A DNA stretch of 64,000 nt from CAYOOT01 sp964405665 (GTDB lineage Bacteria > Bdellovibrionota_C > UBA2361 > SZUA-149 > CAZDWZ01). The notes beneath the pieces were generated by a model that worked only from the letters and a program-made list of their open reading frames with translations, was not told the DNA's origin and did no database searches. Of the stretch, positions 8,663 through 16,727 are shown piece by piece. The stretch spans positions 1-64,000 of the forward strand of contig CAYOOT010000001.1 in the NCBI GenBank assembly GCA_964405665.1. The letters are read 5' to 3'. A program made the translations under genes and the position numbers. How positions within the stretch are numbered: the stretch's first letter is position 1; each line of letters begins with the position of its first letter.

Positions 8663-9754
8663 CTAAGTGCTCTTGTTAGAATCTGTCTTAACTTTTTTCT
8701 CAATGGCTTTTTTTAATTCTTCGTCACTTCTTTCGGTATAACGCATGGTAATTCTCACATCACTATGCCCTAGAGCTTGGGCAACTAATCTTAAATCCTG
8801 AGAACTATCCAATAATCCATGAGCAAAGGTGTGCCTTAATTTATGAGGATGAAGATTTTCAAATTTAGTAGTACTCAAAGCTTGAGCTTTGCTTCCAAAA
8901 GCGGCAACAATGCGCCAAACAGTTTTTGGAGCAAGTTGAAAGGAGTTGGGAACTGCTACTTCAGCTTGATATAAACTAATAAACAATGGAAATTTTCCTT
9001 TAGCTGCATTGTTTAAAGTGCAATAAAGAGGAAATTTTTCCGTTAAGAAATCTTCTCTTGATTGTAAATATTGAGTAAGTAAGCTTCTTGCTTCGGAATT
9101 AATATAGATATTGCGATATTTCTTTCCTTTTGTTTTTACATTTCTAATCCATTGAGCATCTTCTGAAATTTGCATAACATAAATATTGCGCACTTCATCA
9201 GCCCTAATACCCGTTGAAATAAGAAGTTCCAAAAGCATCCTGTTTCTGATCGCCAGAAAAGTGTTTCCTGCTTCTTTAGTTAATTGCAAAGCAGCATTTT
9301 TCAACAATTCCAATTCTTCGGCAGTCAATCCTTTAGGCCTAGAAATTTGCATTGTCGGAGCCTTGGCTTCTCTTGCCGGATTAATATAACCATGAACTCT
9401 TTCAGCAAGTGTTCTTCCAAAATGTTTTATTGTCGCAAGACGACGATTTACGGTAGCAGGGGATTCCCCAAGCTTTAAACGATAGTCCACAAAATCTTTT
9501 GTTGCCTGCAGTGTCCAATCAGCAACCAAAACTTTATCCAGATTATTGTTCGAACCGGCAAGAAATTCCACAAAGTGTTGGAGGTCATAACGTTTTGCGC
9601 GTGCCGTATGACTATCTCCAGAGGCATAATAATTTAAATAATTATCTAAAATGCTTAATAACTTTTCACTATTAAGTTTAGTTGCCAAAGCAGGCAAATT
9701 TTCTTGTTCAATATCTGTTGTAACGATTAAAGTATCTTTATTTCTAGTTTCCAT
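8663..9754 (-). CDS. Tyrosine recombinase of the XerC/XerD type
   Basis: Site-specific recombinase, 363 residues. The N-terminal SAM-like core-binding domain (about 32-125) is followed by the catalytic domain. It has Arg184 in STGIRADEV, the beta-hairpin Lys near 209-212, H304-x-x-R307 in HPHKLRH, H330 in LGH and the nucleophile Y339 in MRYT. All catalytic residues are present. It is about 60 residues longer than XerC/D, mostly at the N-terminus. No phage or integron genes adjoin it, so it could be a chromosome-dimer recombinase or a lone integrase. I could not find a dif-like site nearby. Confidence 0.88.
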   Translation of the reverse strand: METRNKDTLIVTTDIEQENLPALATKLNSEKLLSILDNYLNYYASGDSHTARAKRYDLQHFVEFLAGSNNNLDKVLVADWTLQATKDFVDYRLKLGESPATVNRRLATIKHFGRTLAERVHGYINPAREAKAPTMQISRPKGLTAEELELLKNAALQLTKEAGNTFLAIRNRMLLELLISTGIRADEVRNIYVMQISEDAQWIRNVKTKGKKYRNIYINSEARSLLTQYLQSREDFLTEKFPLYCTLNNAAKGKFPLFISLYQAEVAVPNSFQLAPKTVWRIVAAFGSKAQALSTTKFENLHPHKLRHTFAHGLLDSSQDLRLVAQALGHSDVRITMRYTERSDEELKKAIEKKVKTDSNKST

Positions 9755-9894
9755 ATTTTTTCTTACTTAAAATTAAGTCGTTGTTATCGGACGAATTATT
9801 TAGATTAGAAAAGAGTATTCAAGGATTCAATTTTATTTAGAAAGGAGATCTAGGCTAAAGTAGGGGAATCTGCAGCAAAATTAGGCTCTGTGCA

Positions 9895-10389
9895 CTAATT
9901 TAGTTTTAAATATTTAAAGTAAATTCCTTGCCAAAGAGCGATAGAGATAGAGAGAAAATCAATGAAAGGTGCTATTTCCAGCAGTGGATCCTCGATTAAC
10001 GACAAAAATGTTACTGCATACCAAGAAATTATTAATAGCAAAGAAACTTTTAAAGATTTTTTAAGTGCCAGACCAAAAAGTCTGGCTTGGATTCTTGGTA
10101 AAAGAAAACTTCCTAAGATAACACCTCCGGATAAAGCTCCAAAAAGTGCATCTTGCCAATCTTTCTTAAAGCTCCAACCTCTAGAAGCAATCAAAAAGAC
10201 AAGCGCATAAACCAAAGTCGATGCTAAAACAAAAACCAAATATTTTTGTGAAGAAGACTTTTTAAGACTTTGATAATTAATTAAAAGCAAAGCGATTGCA
10301 AAAACTGGCCCGACAATCCAATAACTTGCACAAAATTGTCTGCTAATAACAACGCTTAATAAGTAAATAAAGTAGGGGATTAATTTCAT
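9895..10389 (-). CDS. Uncharacterised membrane protein, about five segments
   Basis: A 164-residue hydrophobic protein with about five membrane spans and no motif I recognise. One loop is basic (KKDW near residue 75, and RIQARL at about 100). Its ATG overlaps the stop of the upstream exonuclease by 4 bp (ATGA type), so the two are translationally coupled. No function proposed. Confidence 0.7.
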   Translation of the reverse strand: MKLIPYFIYLLSVVISRQFCASYWIVGPVFAIALLLINYQSLKKSSSQKYLVFVLASTLVYALVFLIASRGWSFKKDWQDALFGALSGGVILGSFLLPRIQARLFGLALKKSLKVSLLLIISWYAVTFLSLIEDPLLEIAPFIDFLSISIALWQGIYFKYLKLN

Positions 10390-11192
10390 TTAGGTTCTGG
10401 GGCTAAAAAAGACTGGGCCCAAATTAAAAATTCAGTTTTTTCGGTAACTGCAGCCTTAGTCACAATATTTTTTACATGCTCCGGAAAGTCCTTGCTGGCA
10501 ATCCAGCGAGAATAGCTGACATCTTCTTTGATCACTTGGAAAACATCTTTTCCATAGTGCTTTCCAAAACCAAAGACCAAAGTCTGATCTTTCCAAACAA
10601 TATGCTCAGTACTGCCAACCCAATTTTTTCTTTCGGGCTCAATAAAATCAGCAAGATCTTTCCAAGATTGATCACTAAGCCCAAATTCTTTTAGCATTCC
10701 ACTTAGAACTTCTCCAGTTGCAGCAATATCAGCCAAGGCAGCATGTGCTCCTGTATGTTCACGCTTAGCGAAACGCTGCACTGCCGCTTCCAAACTTCTA
10801 GGTTCACAACGTGACCAAAGACGGTGGGGGTCAATGATCGATTTTCCTTTTAAATCTAAAGGCGCAACTCCCGCTCGTTGAAATTCTGCTTGAATCATCT
10901 TCAAATCAAAAGCAATATTATAGCCGACAATAATATCGGAGCCAGTGAAAATCTTGCGGATCATTTCCAGTGCGGCAGAAAAGGGCGGGCAATCCGCTAA
11001 ATCCTCGTCTTTAATCCCGTGAATAGCAGTAGCTTGTTTGGGAATTGGAATTGAAGGTTTAAAGCGCCAAGATTTATTCCAACTATCAGGCGTTAGTCCT
11101 TTTTGCACAGCCAATTCGATGACCTGATCACTAGGATTTAGTCCCGTTGTTTCCACATCGACAATTAGAATTACCTCATTTTTTTGATCCAT
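10386..11192 (-). CDS. DEDDh 3'-5' exonuclease with ExoX-like C-terminal domain
   Basis: DnaQ-fold nuclease. It has D12-x-E14 in VDVETTG, D96 in YNIAFD, and H150 and D155 in HAALADIAATG, giving a full DEDDh set. After about residue 200 comes a small domain with GFGKHYGK (208-215) and SYSRWIASKDFP, which resembles the C-terminal region of exodeoxyribonuclease X and related proteins. It may proofread for DnaE or act in repair. It is not adjacent to dnaE, and no clamp-binding motif is obvious. It is coupled to the downstream membrane protein. Confidence 0.87.
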   Translation of the reverse strand: MDQKNEVILIVDVETTGLNPSDQVIELAVQKGLTPDSWNKSWRFKPSIPIPKQATAIHGIKDEDLADCPPFSAALEMIRKIFTGSDIIVGYNIAFDLKMIQAEFQRAGVAPLDLKGKSIIDPHRLWSRCEPRSLEAAVQRFAKREHTGAHAALADIAATGEVLSGMLKEFGLSDQSWKDLADFIEPERKNWVGSTEHIVWKDQTLVFGFGKHYGKDVFQVIKEDVSYSRWIASKDFPEHVKNIVTKAAVTEKTEFLIWAQSFLAPEPK

Positions 11193-11325
11193 ATATTTGC
11201 AATCTTATACTAATTCTATTTTTTTTAAAAGATTGGATAAGGCTATCAATAAAATAGGGCTTTGAAAAACATACAATACATTACAATGCTTTTTATTTCG
11301 AAATATTTACAAAGGCTTGAAAAAT

Positions 11326-12057
11326 TTATGCTAATCTTCTAGGGTCACTAATACGGACTGGCTCTACTCTTTTCTTTTTTTCTAGATCAAGTTCCTGCAA
11401 CTTAGCTTTTAAAAGATTAATTATTGAATCTCGTGTCATCCCAGAACTATAACCATCAAGTACTGCTTCTTCTTTAAAATTCCCGATATCTTTTCTAATA
11501 GATCGATCTGTTTGATTCTCAGAGCCTTTAATACTTGGTATTTTCAATCCTATGTTTTCTCCATAGGAAGGATGCGAGGGCAGATTAGCTTCATGCAGTC
11601 CGGCAATCAATGCGGCAGCCAATGTTTTTTGACTTTGAAAAGCTTTTGGTGTGAGAAATATTGCAGTTCCACTTGCTATGTTCGAATCATTTTTATTTCT
11701 GCCGGTGATTACCAAATAATCTTTTTGAGGGTCTTCAAATTTGGTACCGGGAAAATAATCATTAACTCCATCTTTTAAGTTTTCAACAGAAATAATCTGC
11801 AAACCACGACGATTAAATGTCTGTTCTAACTTTGGATTTACTTTTTCTGAAAAAATATTATTTAAAACTCCATCGATTAAAATTAGCTGTCTTAATTTCT
11901 CTATTCTATCTCCAGGCTCGATGAAAGCTTTTCCTTTACCTGCTAATCTAGCGGGGTGAAGTTCATCGTAACGCTTATTAATAGCTTCTTCGGTTTTTTG
12001 ATTTTCAGTTGGTTCCCCAGCTTTTACTTTAGATTTTTGAGCAACTTCTGCGCACAT
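11326..12057 (-). CDS. Uncharacterised soluble protein
   Basis: A 243-residue hydrophilic, apparently cytoplasmic protein. It has no signal peptide, membrane segment or recognisable motif. The first 40 residues are charged and probably disordered, and the C-terminus is strongly basic (LEKKKRVEPV). GLHEANLPSHPSYGE near residue 155 recalls a metal-binding helix but lacks a complete HExxH, so I do not assign protease activity. Codon use is like its neighbours. Confidence 0.6.
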   Translation of the reverse strand: MCAEVAQKSKVKAGEPTENQKTEEAINKRYDELHPARLAGKGKAFIEPGDRIEKLRQLILIDGVLNNIFSEKVNPKLEQTFNRRGLQIISVENLKDGVNDYFPGTKFEDPQKDYLVITGRNKNDSNIASGTAIFLTPKAFQSQKTLAAALIAGLHEANLPSHPSYGENIGLKIPSIKGSENQTDRSIRKDIGNFKEEAVLDGYSSGMTRDSIINLLKAKLQELDLEKKKRVEPVRISDPRRLA

Positions 12058-12317
12058 ACAATCTCCAGGCTATTAAATAGATGTACCTAATATTATTACG
12101 CCAAAATTATCTTTGTGCTCATAAGAAAGGTTTTTTTACAAAAAATTATCCTTTTTAAATTAGGTAATTAGTTAAAATTTAAGAAAAAACATAGGCCCTC
12201 TGCTTGAGCTAATAATTTCACCTTTCTTCTGGTTTCCAACAGGGCTTGATGGTCCATTTACAATTTAGTATTATAATGACCGATAACTCTACTTATCAGG
12301 CATCGATCTCTATACTT

Positions 12318-12998
12318 CTAAACTTCCTCGTCTATCTCGCTATTCTGCTTATCCTTATCCTCAAGCTGCTCAGAATCTTCATTTGTTTCATTTGTATCGT
12401 TCTTATCTATGTCACTGCCCTGTTTATCCTGATCCTCAGTCTGCTCAGAATTTTGATTTGTTTCATTAGTATCGTTCTTGTCTATGTCGTTACCCTCATC
12501 ATCCTCAAACTTCTCGGAATCTTCATTTATTTCATTAGTATCAGTATCGAGAACAAGATCTAGATTCAGTTTTACTGCTGTCCCAGGAACGCTGGCAATA
12601 TCAACTGTGGAATCAAAAGTATCTCCCTGAAAAACTAAAGTGATTGTTTGCGGTCGACTATCAAGAGATAAATTAAATTGCCCCTGACTATCAGTAACAT
12701 CTGCCGGTGTGCTTTTGTTAAATTCCGGAGTGCCTGAATATGATACCTTCATTAACATTCCACCAGATGGGGCAGTTGCTACAGAAACCTGTACGCCTTG
12801 AACAGGAATATTGGTACTAGTGCGCAATACTCCAACAATATCAAAACCTCCGCCGCCGGTACCACTAGTTCCACCGCCACTACTTCCACAACCGGAAAAA
12901 GTCCCGGCCAAAGAGCAGAGAATTAATGTTAAGATTGATAATATGTGTCTCAGAATATAATTGCGAGTAAAATTATTTATAATTTTTTTCATATTCAT
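12318..12998 (-). CDS. Lipoprotein with carboxypeptidase-regulatory-like domain and acidic repeats
   Basis: The signal peptide ends in a lipobox-like TFSGC, giving lipidated Cys37, then a Gly/Ser linker. Residues about 52-145 look like a carboxypeptidase regulatory (beta-sandwich) domain (FDIVGVLRTSTNIPVQGVQ, later VTDSQGQFNLSL). The tail holds two 25-residue units starting DIDKNDTNETN (171-195 and 196-220) and one degraded unit before them, all Asp/Glu/Asn rich. The ATG overlaps the stop of the upstream gene (ATGA) with AAGGA before it. It is the last gene of the redox operon. Role unknown. Confidence 0.75.
   Translation of the reverse strand: MNMKKIINNFTRNYILRHILSILTLILCSLAGTFSGCGSSGGGTSGTGGGGFDIVGVLRTSTNIPVQGVQVSVATAPSGGMLMKVSYSGTPEFNKSTPADVTDSQGQFNLSLDSRPQTITLVFQGDTFDSTVDIASVPGTAVKLNLDLVLDTDTNEINEDSEKFEDDEGNDIDKNDTNETNQNSEQTEDQDKQGSDIDKNDTNETNEDSEQLEDKDKQNSEIDEEV
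12339..12488 (-). repeat. Two 75-bp in-frame tandem repeats
   Basis: The sequence encodes residues 171-220 of the acidic lipoprotein as two 25-residue units. A third, more diverged and shorter unit lies at about 12489-12548. The unit length is a multiple of three, so copy-number change would keep the frame. Confidence 0.8.
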
Positions 12999-13912
12999 TT
13001 AGCAATCCTTGATAGTGGTTTTTGTCGAGCTACGCTTTTCGAGACTTTAGAATCGGTACGACTATAAGAGCCCACAGCTACGCGAATTGCCGGACTATCA
13101 TCTCTCAAATGCTTGTTGGTGTCACGGTCAAAACCCGAAAGGTATTCGCGGATATGGTTATGGAATGCTGAACCTTCTTTCAACAACCAACGACGAATCC
13201 CGGGCAATGCTTTAGAGCCGATGTTATCGTATTCCGTGCGAAGATGAAGATTTAGCTCAGTCTGTGTTGAAAACACATTCTGCTCAACGGCATTAATCAA
13301 ATCGTCACTATCCTGAGAAAGATGCTCAAAACTTTGAGACACATCAGCATTGATAATATATTCTTTGGTCAGTAGACGAACACCTCGTGTGGTTATTTCA
13401 ACAGCAGCAATTCGTTCTAATTCAAGCAAAACTGTGTAAGGATTAGGATCCGCACTTACCGATCGTAACAGTTCGGCAAATTCACCATCTTTCCCATCAA
13501 AAGTAAGAACGCGCGGCTTGCTATTTGATGTAATAAAACGTTTATCCACCTGCCACTGCGAAATAAGTCGATTAATAATATTTACCGGGGCCTTAACTAC
13601 GTTTTCTTGATCGTCACTGGCCAATCGCTGAACATCGGCACGATGAATTCCAGTCATGATACTGATCCGATTGATTGTATTACGCTCCCCTATTCTCTCT
13701 AGCTCGCGTTCTGCGGCATGCACCAAACTTGATTTACATGCCTCTATAATTTCTTGCAATTTAAGCGAACGGCGCAGACAAAACGACATCACCGGAAGGA
13801 GAAGTAATTTCAAGCAACGAATTGGAATTTCATCATCAGTGGTTTTCACATCTACTAAAGTAAAATGATATAAGTCTGTGCATTTCGTAAGAGATCGTTT
13901 TTCATTAACCAC
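12995..13912 (-). CDS. DUF6502-like protein
   Basis: A 305-residue soluble protein resembling the DUF6502 family. The region LLLPVMSFCLRRSLKLQE is followed by a helix ending HAAERELERIGER, then SIMTGIHRADVQRL, a helix-turn-helix-like segment, and a C-terminal half beginning near residue 125 (LISQWQVDKRFI). The fold suggests a DNA-binding or regulatory role, but the family is uncharacterised. The start given is GTG; a start nearer the conserved region is possible. It lies 12 nt after dsbD and overlaps the next lipoprotein gene by 4 bp. Confidence 0.7.
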   Translation of the reverse strand: MVNEKRSLTKCTDLYHFTLVDVKTTDDEIPIRCLKLLLLPVMSFCLRRSLKLQEIIEACKSSLVHAAERELERIGERNTINRISIMTGIHRADVQRLASDDQENVVKAPVNIINRLISQWQVDKRFITSNSKPRVLTFDGKDGEFAELLRSVSADPNPYTVLLELERIAAVEITTRGVRLLTKEYIINADVSQSFEHLSQDSDDLINAVEQNVFSTQTELNLHLRTEYDNIGSKALPGIRRWLLKEGSAFHNHIREYLSGFDRDTNKHLRDDSPAIRVAVGSYSRTDSKVSKSVARQKPLSRIAK

Positions 13913-13924
13913 AAAGTAATACCA

Positions 13925-15727
13925 CTATATTACTCGATCGGGAATATCTTTCAAGGCCCCCAGTAAACCATCCACTGTCAAAATTTGCGGTAAAACCAAA
14001 GGCTGATTTTTGCCCGGAAGATATAAGGCACTAAGTGGCACCCCTTCCCTACCAAGAGAATTTATAGCCTGCGTAATGACAGAGTCCCTTTTCGTCCAAT
14101 CGCCAACCAACAACACAATACCTTTGTCATTTAAAGCTTGTCGAACTTTTTCTGAACGAAATAAAAGAAGATGATTGATCTGACAAGTGAGGCACCAGGC
14201 AGCAGAAAATTCCACTAACACGGGCTTTTGAGAAGAGACTAATTCTGTTAATCGTGTTTCAGAATAAGGTTCTGTCGGAATTTCCTCTTTAGCATTTGTA
14301 ATCGAATGTGCAACTCCGTCTGAAATAAAATCTATTGGCAGTGCAATTGCTGAGGCCGAAATGACTGATAAAGCAAATGTGGCCAGAGCTAAACGACGAT
14401 GATGTGTTCGTGCTCCCGGTTGATACCACTGTCCCATCGTCCAAAATCCAATACTAAGACAAAGCAGTCCAATTAGAAAATTAATAAGACCAACACTGCC
14501 CACTTGAACGCTAAGTACCCAAACTAACCAAATGACAGTTGCAAACATCGGAAATGCCATAATCTGCTTCAGTCTTAACATCCAAGCACCTGGTCTTGGT
14601 AAAAAGTTCAGCCACCTGGGAAAGGCAGAGAGAAGTAAATAGGGCGCTGACATACCAAGACCGATCGCAGTAAATACCAAGAAAGCCATCCAGAGAGGCA
14701 GAACCAAAGCGGCGGCAATTGCTGATGCCATAAAAGGAGCAGAACAGGGAGTTGCAAGTAGCGTTGATAGTACACCACTAAAAAAAGAACCTAAATAACC
14801 ACTCTTGCGATCGGCTCTGCCTGCTATTCTCTGTGCAGTTAGGCCAATTTCAAATACTCCTAAAAGATTTAAGGCAACTGAAAAAATCAAAAATCCCATC
14901 AAGATTACAAATGTCGGTGACTGAAATTGAAAACCCCATCCAACCTTGGAACCAAACGCGCGCACGACAATCAGCATACCGCTTAAAACCCAAAAAGATA
15001 AAATTATTCCAGAAGCAAACACGGCACCATGCCGCAGTGCTCTTTTAGTATCAGTTTGATTGACAAAGCTAAGAATTTTTAAAGAAAGAACCGGGAATAC
15101 ACAGGGCATGAGGTTTAGTAAAATCCCTCCGATAAAGGCTAAACATAAAGAAAGAGTAAAACTCAAATAATCTGTCTTTGAAGTTCCAATACCTTGAGAT
15201 AAGTTATCACTAAGTTTTGCAGTAGGAAATCTTAACATCATTGGCTTATTCAATGTCACTTGCCCCGGAATACATTCGTCCTTACAAAGCAGCCATTCCA
15301 CCTCTGCCTTGGCATTTAGCGGATATAAATTATTTTTGATTTCGTTATCTTTATTCTCTGTTGCAATTAATTCGCTAGTAAGAGTTAATTCATTCTCATA
15401 TCCGTAACTAGTCAAGCCATCTGCATGAAACTCTTTGGGTGCCGGCCAAATAGGCTCTCTAATTTTTGTTCCTTCGGGGACATTCCATTTTACAACAGTT
15501 GGCAATCCCACATCCCCAGGGTTTTTTGCATAAATATGCCATCCAGTTTCAATTTTAAAATGAACTCCAAGTTTTGGATCCGAAGAATCCGATCCTTGAT
15601 CACTTAGCATTTCCACATCAATATGTTCAAACGAAGCATTAGATTGTTCTTCCGCTGAAGCAGATAAGGAAAAAAGACTTAGATAACAAGAAAACAAAAG
15701 AAAGAAAGTTTTTAATTTTATTTCCAT
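13925..15727 (-). CDS. dsbD: Thiol:disulfide interchange protein DsbD (ScsB-like)
   Basis: Moves electrons from cytoplasmic thioredoxin across the inner membrane to periplasmic partners. There is a signal peptide (1-25) and a periplasmic N-terminal domain with C148 and C152 (LLCKDEC). A membrane core of about eight spans carries paired cysteines C209 (LMPC) and C328 (ATPC). The C-terminal thioredoxin domain has C512-L-T-C515 in AAWCLTC. The CxxxC spacing in the N-domain is like ScsB-type proteins. It starts 5 nt after apbE. The likely client is the TlpA-type thioredoxin at the head of the operon. Confidence 0.92.
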   Translation of the reverse strand: MEIKLKTFFLLFSCYLSLFSLSASAEEQSNASFEHIDVEMLSDQGSDSSDPKLGVHFKIETGWHIYAKNPGDVGLPTVVKWNVPEGTKIREPIWPAPKEFHADGLTSYGYENELTLTSELIATENKDNEIKNNLYPLNAKAEVEWLLCKDECIPGQVTLNKPMMLRFPTAKLSDNLSQGIGTSKTDYLSFTLSLCLAFIGGILLNLMPCVFPVLSLKILSFVNQTDTKRALRHGAVFASGIILSFWVLSGMLIVVRAFGSKVGWGFQFQSPTFVILMGFLIFSVALNLLGVFEIGLTAQRIAGRADRKSGYLGSFFSGVLSTLLATPCSAPFMASAIAAALVLPLWMAFLVFTAIGLGMSAPYLLLSAFPRWLNFLPRPGAWMLRLKQIMAFPMFATVIWLVWVLSVQVGSVGLINFLIGLLCLSIGFWTMGQWYQPGARTHHRRLALATFALSVISASAIALPIDFISDGVAHSITNAKEEIPTEPYSETRLTELVSSQKPVLVEFSAAWCLTCQINHLLLFRSEKVRQALNDKGIVLLVGDWTKRDSVITQAINSLGREGVPLSALYLPGKNQPLVLPQILTVDGLLGALKDIPDRVI

Positions 15728-15732
15728 TGTTA

Positions 15733-16725
15733 TTAACCCTTATAACATTGTTTACGTTGCTTAAGTTGTTCGGAAAAATGTAGATTTGTCCAAGCTGTCG
15801 ACTGATCAATGCCCTGAAAAAATTTAGCCAGAGAATTAGAATAGGAAATCCTTCCTCCAGAAGTAACGAGCACATAGGGAACACCCATTTCTCGCAAGTA
15901 GGCTTCGCCATTTTTGCCACGTAACATTGCAGTCGTTGTAATACTGCCCGCGACGAGGCAAGAATCTGCAATTACGCTGACAGATTGCAAGCCTTCAGTA
16001 GGCCATCCGGTTTTTGGATTTAAGATGTGTGAATATCGTTTTCCGGCAATTTCAATAACTCGTTCATAATCACCACTTGTGGCAATTGCTCCTGAACGCA
16101 TTTCAACAGCCCCCAAGATACGTACTCCATCTCGGGAATCGGTAATTCCAATGCTCCAAGGGGAATCATTGCTCCGCGACCCAGATACACGAATGTCTCC
16201 TGCCAGATTGATCAGGCTATGAACAAGTCCTTTTTCTTTTAATATTGCAGCAGCCCGATCGACTGCATATTCTTTTCCAATTCCACCAAAGTCTAATTCC
16301 ATTCCTTCTTGTGGCAAAAATAGTTTTGGACTTTTCCAAGAGACTTTCCCCCACCCGATCATGGGCAGTAGTTTATTGATTTCTTCAACCGGCGGCAGAA
16401 TCTTTTTACCAAAATTCCAAGCTCTCCTTAAAACTCCACTACTAATGTCAAAGAGCCCACCACTTTGACGAAAGCAAGCATCGGCATAGTTTAAAAGAGA
16501 GGCTGTCTCAGAATCTAGAACAACTGCTTCCTTGCCGGCCGAAGCATTAATTAGCGAAATTACACTATCTTTACGGTAGCGACTATACTTTTGCTCAATC
16601 CTTCTAACTTCTGCAATGACACTATCTGCAGCTTGCTGAGCCTGTAATTTTTGTTCACAAAAAATCTGGAGCTCATTATCTCCTCCCATGGCTTGAAATC
16701 TAAATGTAAATGGAACTGTTTCCAT
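15733..16725 (-). CDS. ApbE-family FAD:protein FMN transferase
   Basis: Transfers FMN from FAD to Ser/Thr of an exported target. Motifs: FGGIGKEYAVDRAA, INLAGDIRVSG, SGDYER and HILNPKTGWP. The metal-binding stretch near the end reads CLVAGSITTTAML, where many ApbE proteins have an Asp (ADALST); Gly replaces it, perhaps a subgroup trait. There is no signal peptide or lipobox, although classical ApbE works in the periplasm. The upstream DUF3570 stop leaves no room for a longer start. The adjacent DUF3570 barrel is a candidate substrate. Confidence 0.9.
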   Translation of the reverse strand: METVPFTFRFQAMGGDNELQIFCEQKLQAQQAADSVIAEVRRIEQKYSRYRKDSVISLINASAGKEAVVLDSETASLLNYADACFRQSGGLFDISSGVLRRAWNFGKKILPPVEEINKLLPMIGWGKVSWKSPKLFLPQEGMELDFGGIGKEYAVDRAAAILKEKGLVHSLINLAGDIRVSGSRSNDSPWSIGITDSRDGVRILGAVEMRSGAIATSGDYERVIEIAGKRYSHILNPKTGWPTEGLQSVSVIADSCLVAGSITTTAMLRGKNGEAYLREMGVPYVLVTSGGRISYSNSLAKFFQGIDQSTAWTNLHFSEQLKQRKQCYKG

Positions 16726-16727
16726 AA

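Noticed and set aside
8663..9754. Prophage or integrative element at the tyrosine recombinase
   Set aside because: No phage genes or target duplication are visible and the neighbours look like ordinary chromosome. The nearby inverted repeat has copies unrelated to the recombinase.
9755..9894. dif-like site next to the recombinase
   Set aside because: No 28-bp near-palindrome with XerC/XerD-type arms could be found in the flanks.
11326..12057. Metalloprotease call for the unknown soluble protein
   Set aside because: GLHEANL resembles part of a zinc motif but a second His is missing, and no other ligand is evident.
12339..12548. Possible CRISPR-like array
   Set aside because: The units are 75 bp, in frame and directly tandem with no spacers. 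This is a protein repeat.
12246..12563. Plus-strand frame with repeated hydrophobic blocks
   Set aside because: It is the reverse reading of the acidic 25-residue repeats in the lipoprotein gene. The repetition is explained by the real gene, and no ribosome site precedes it.
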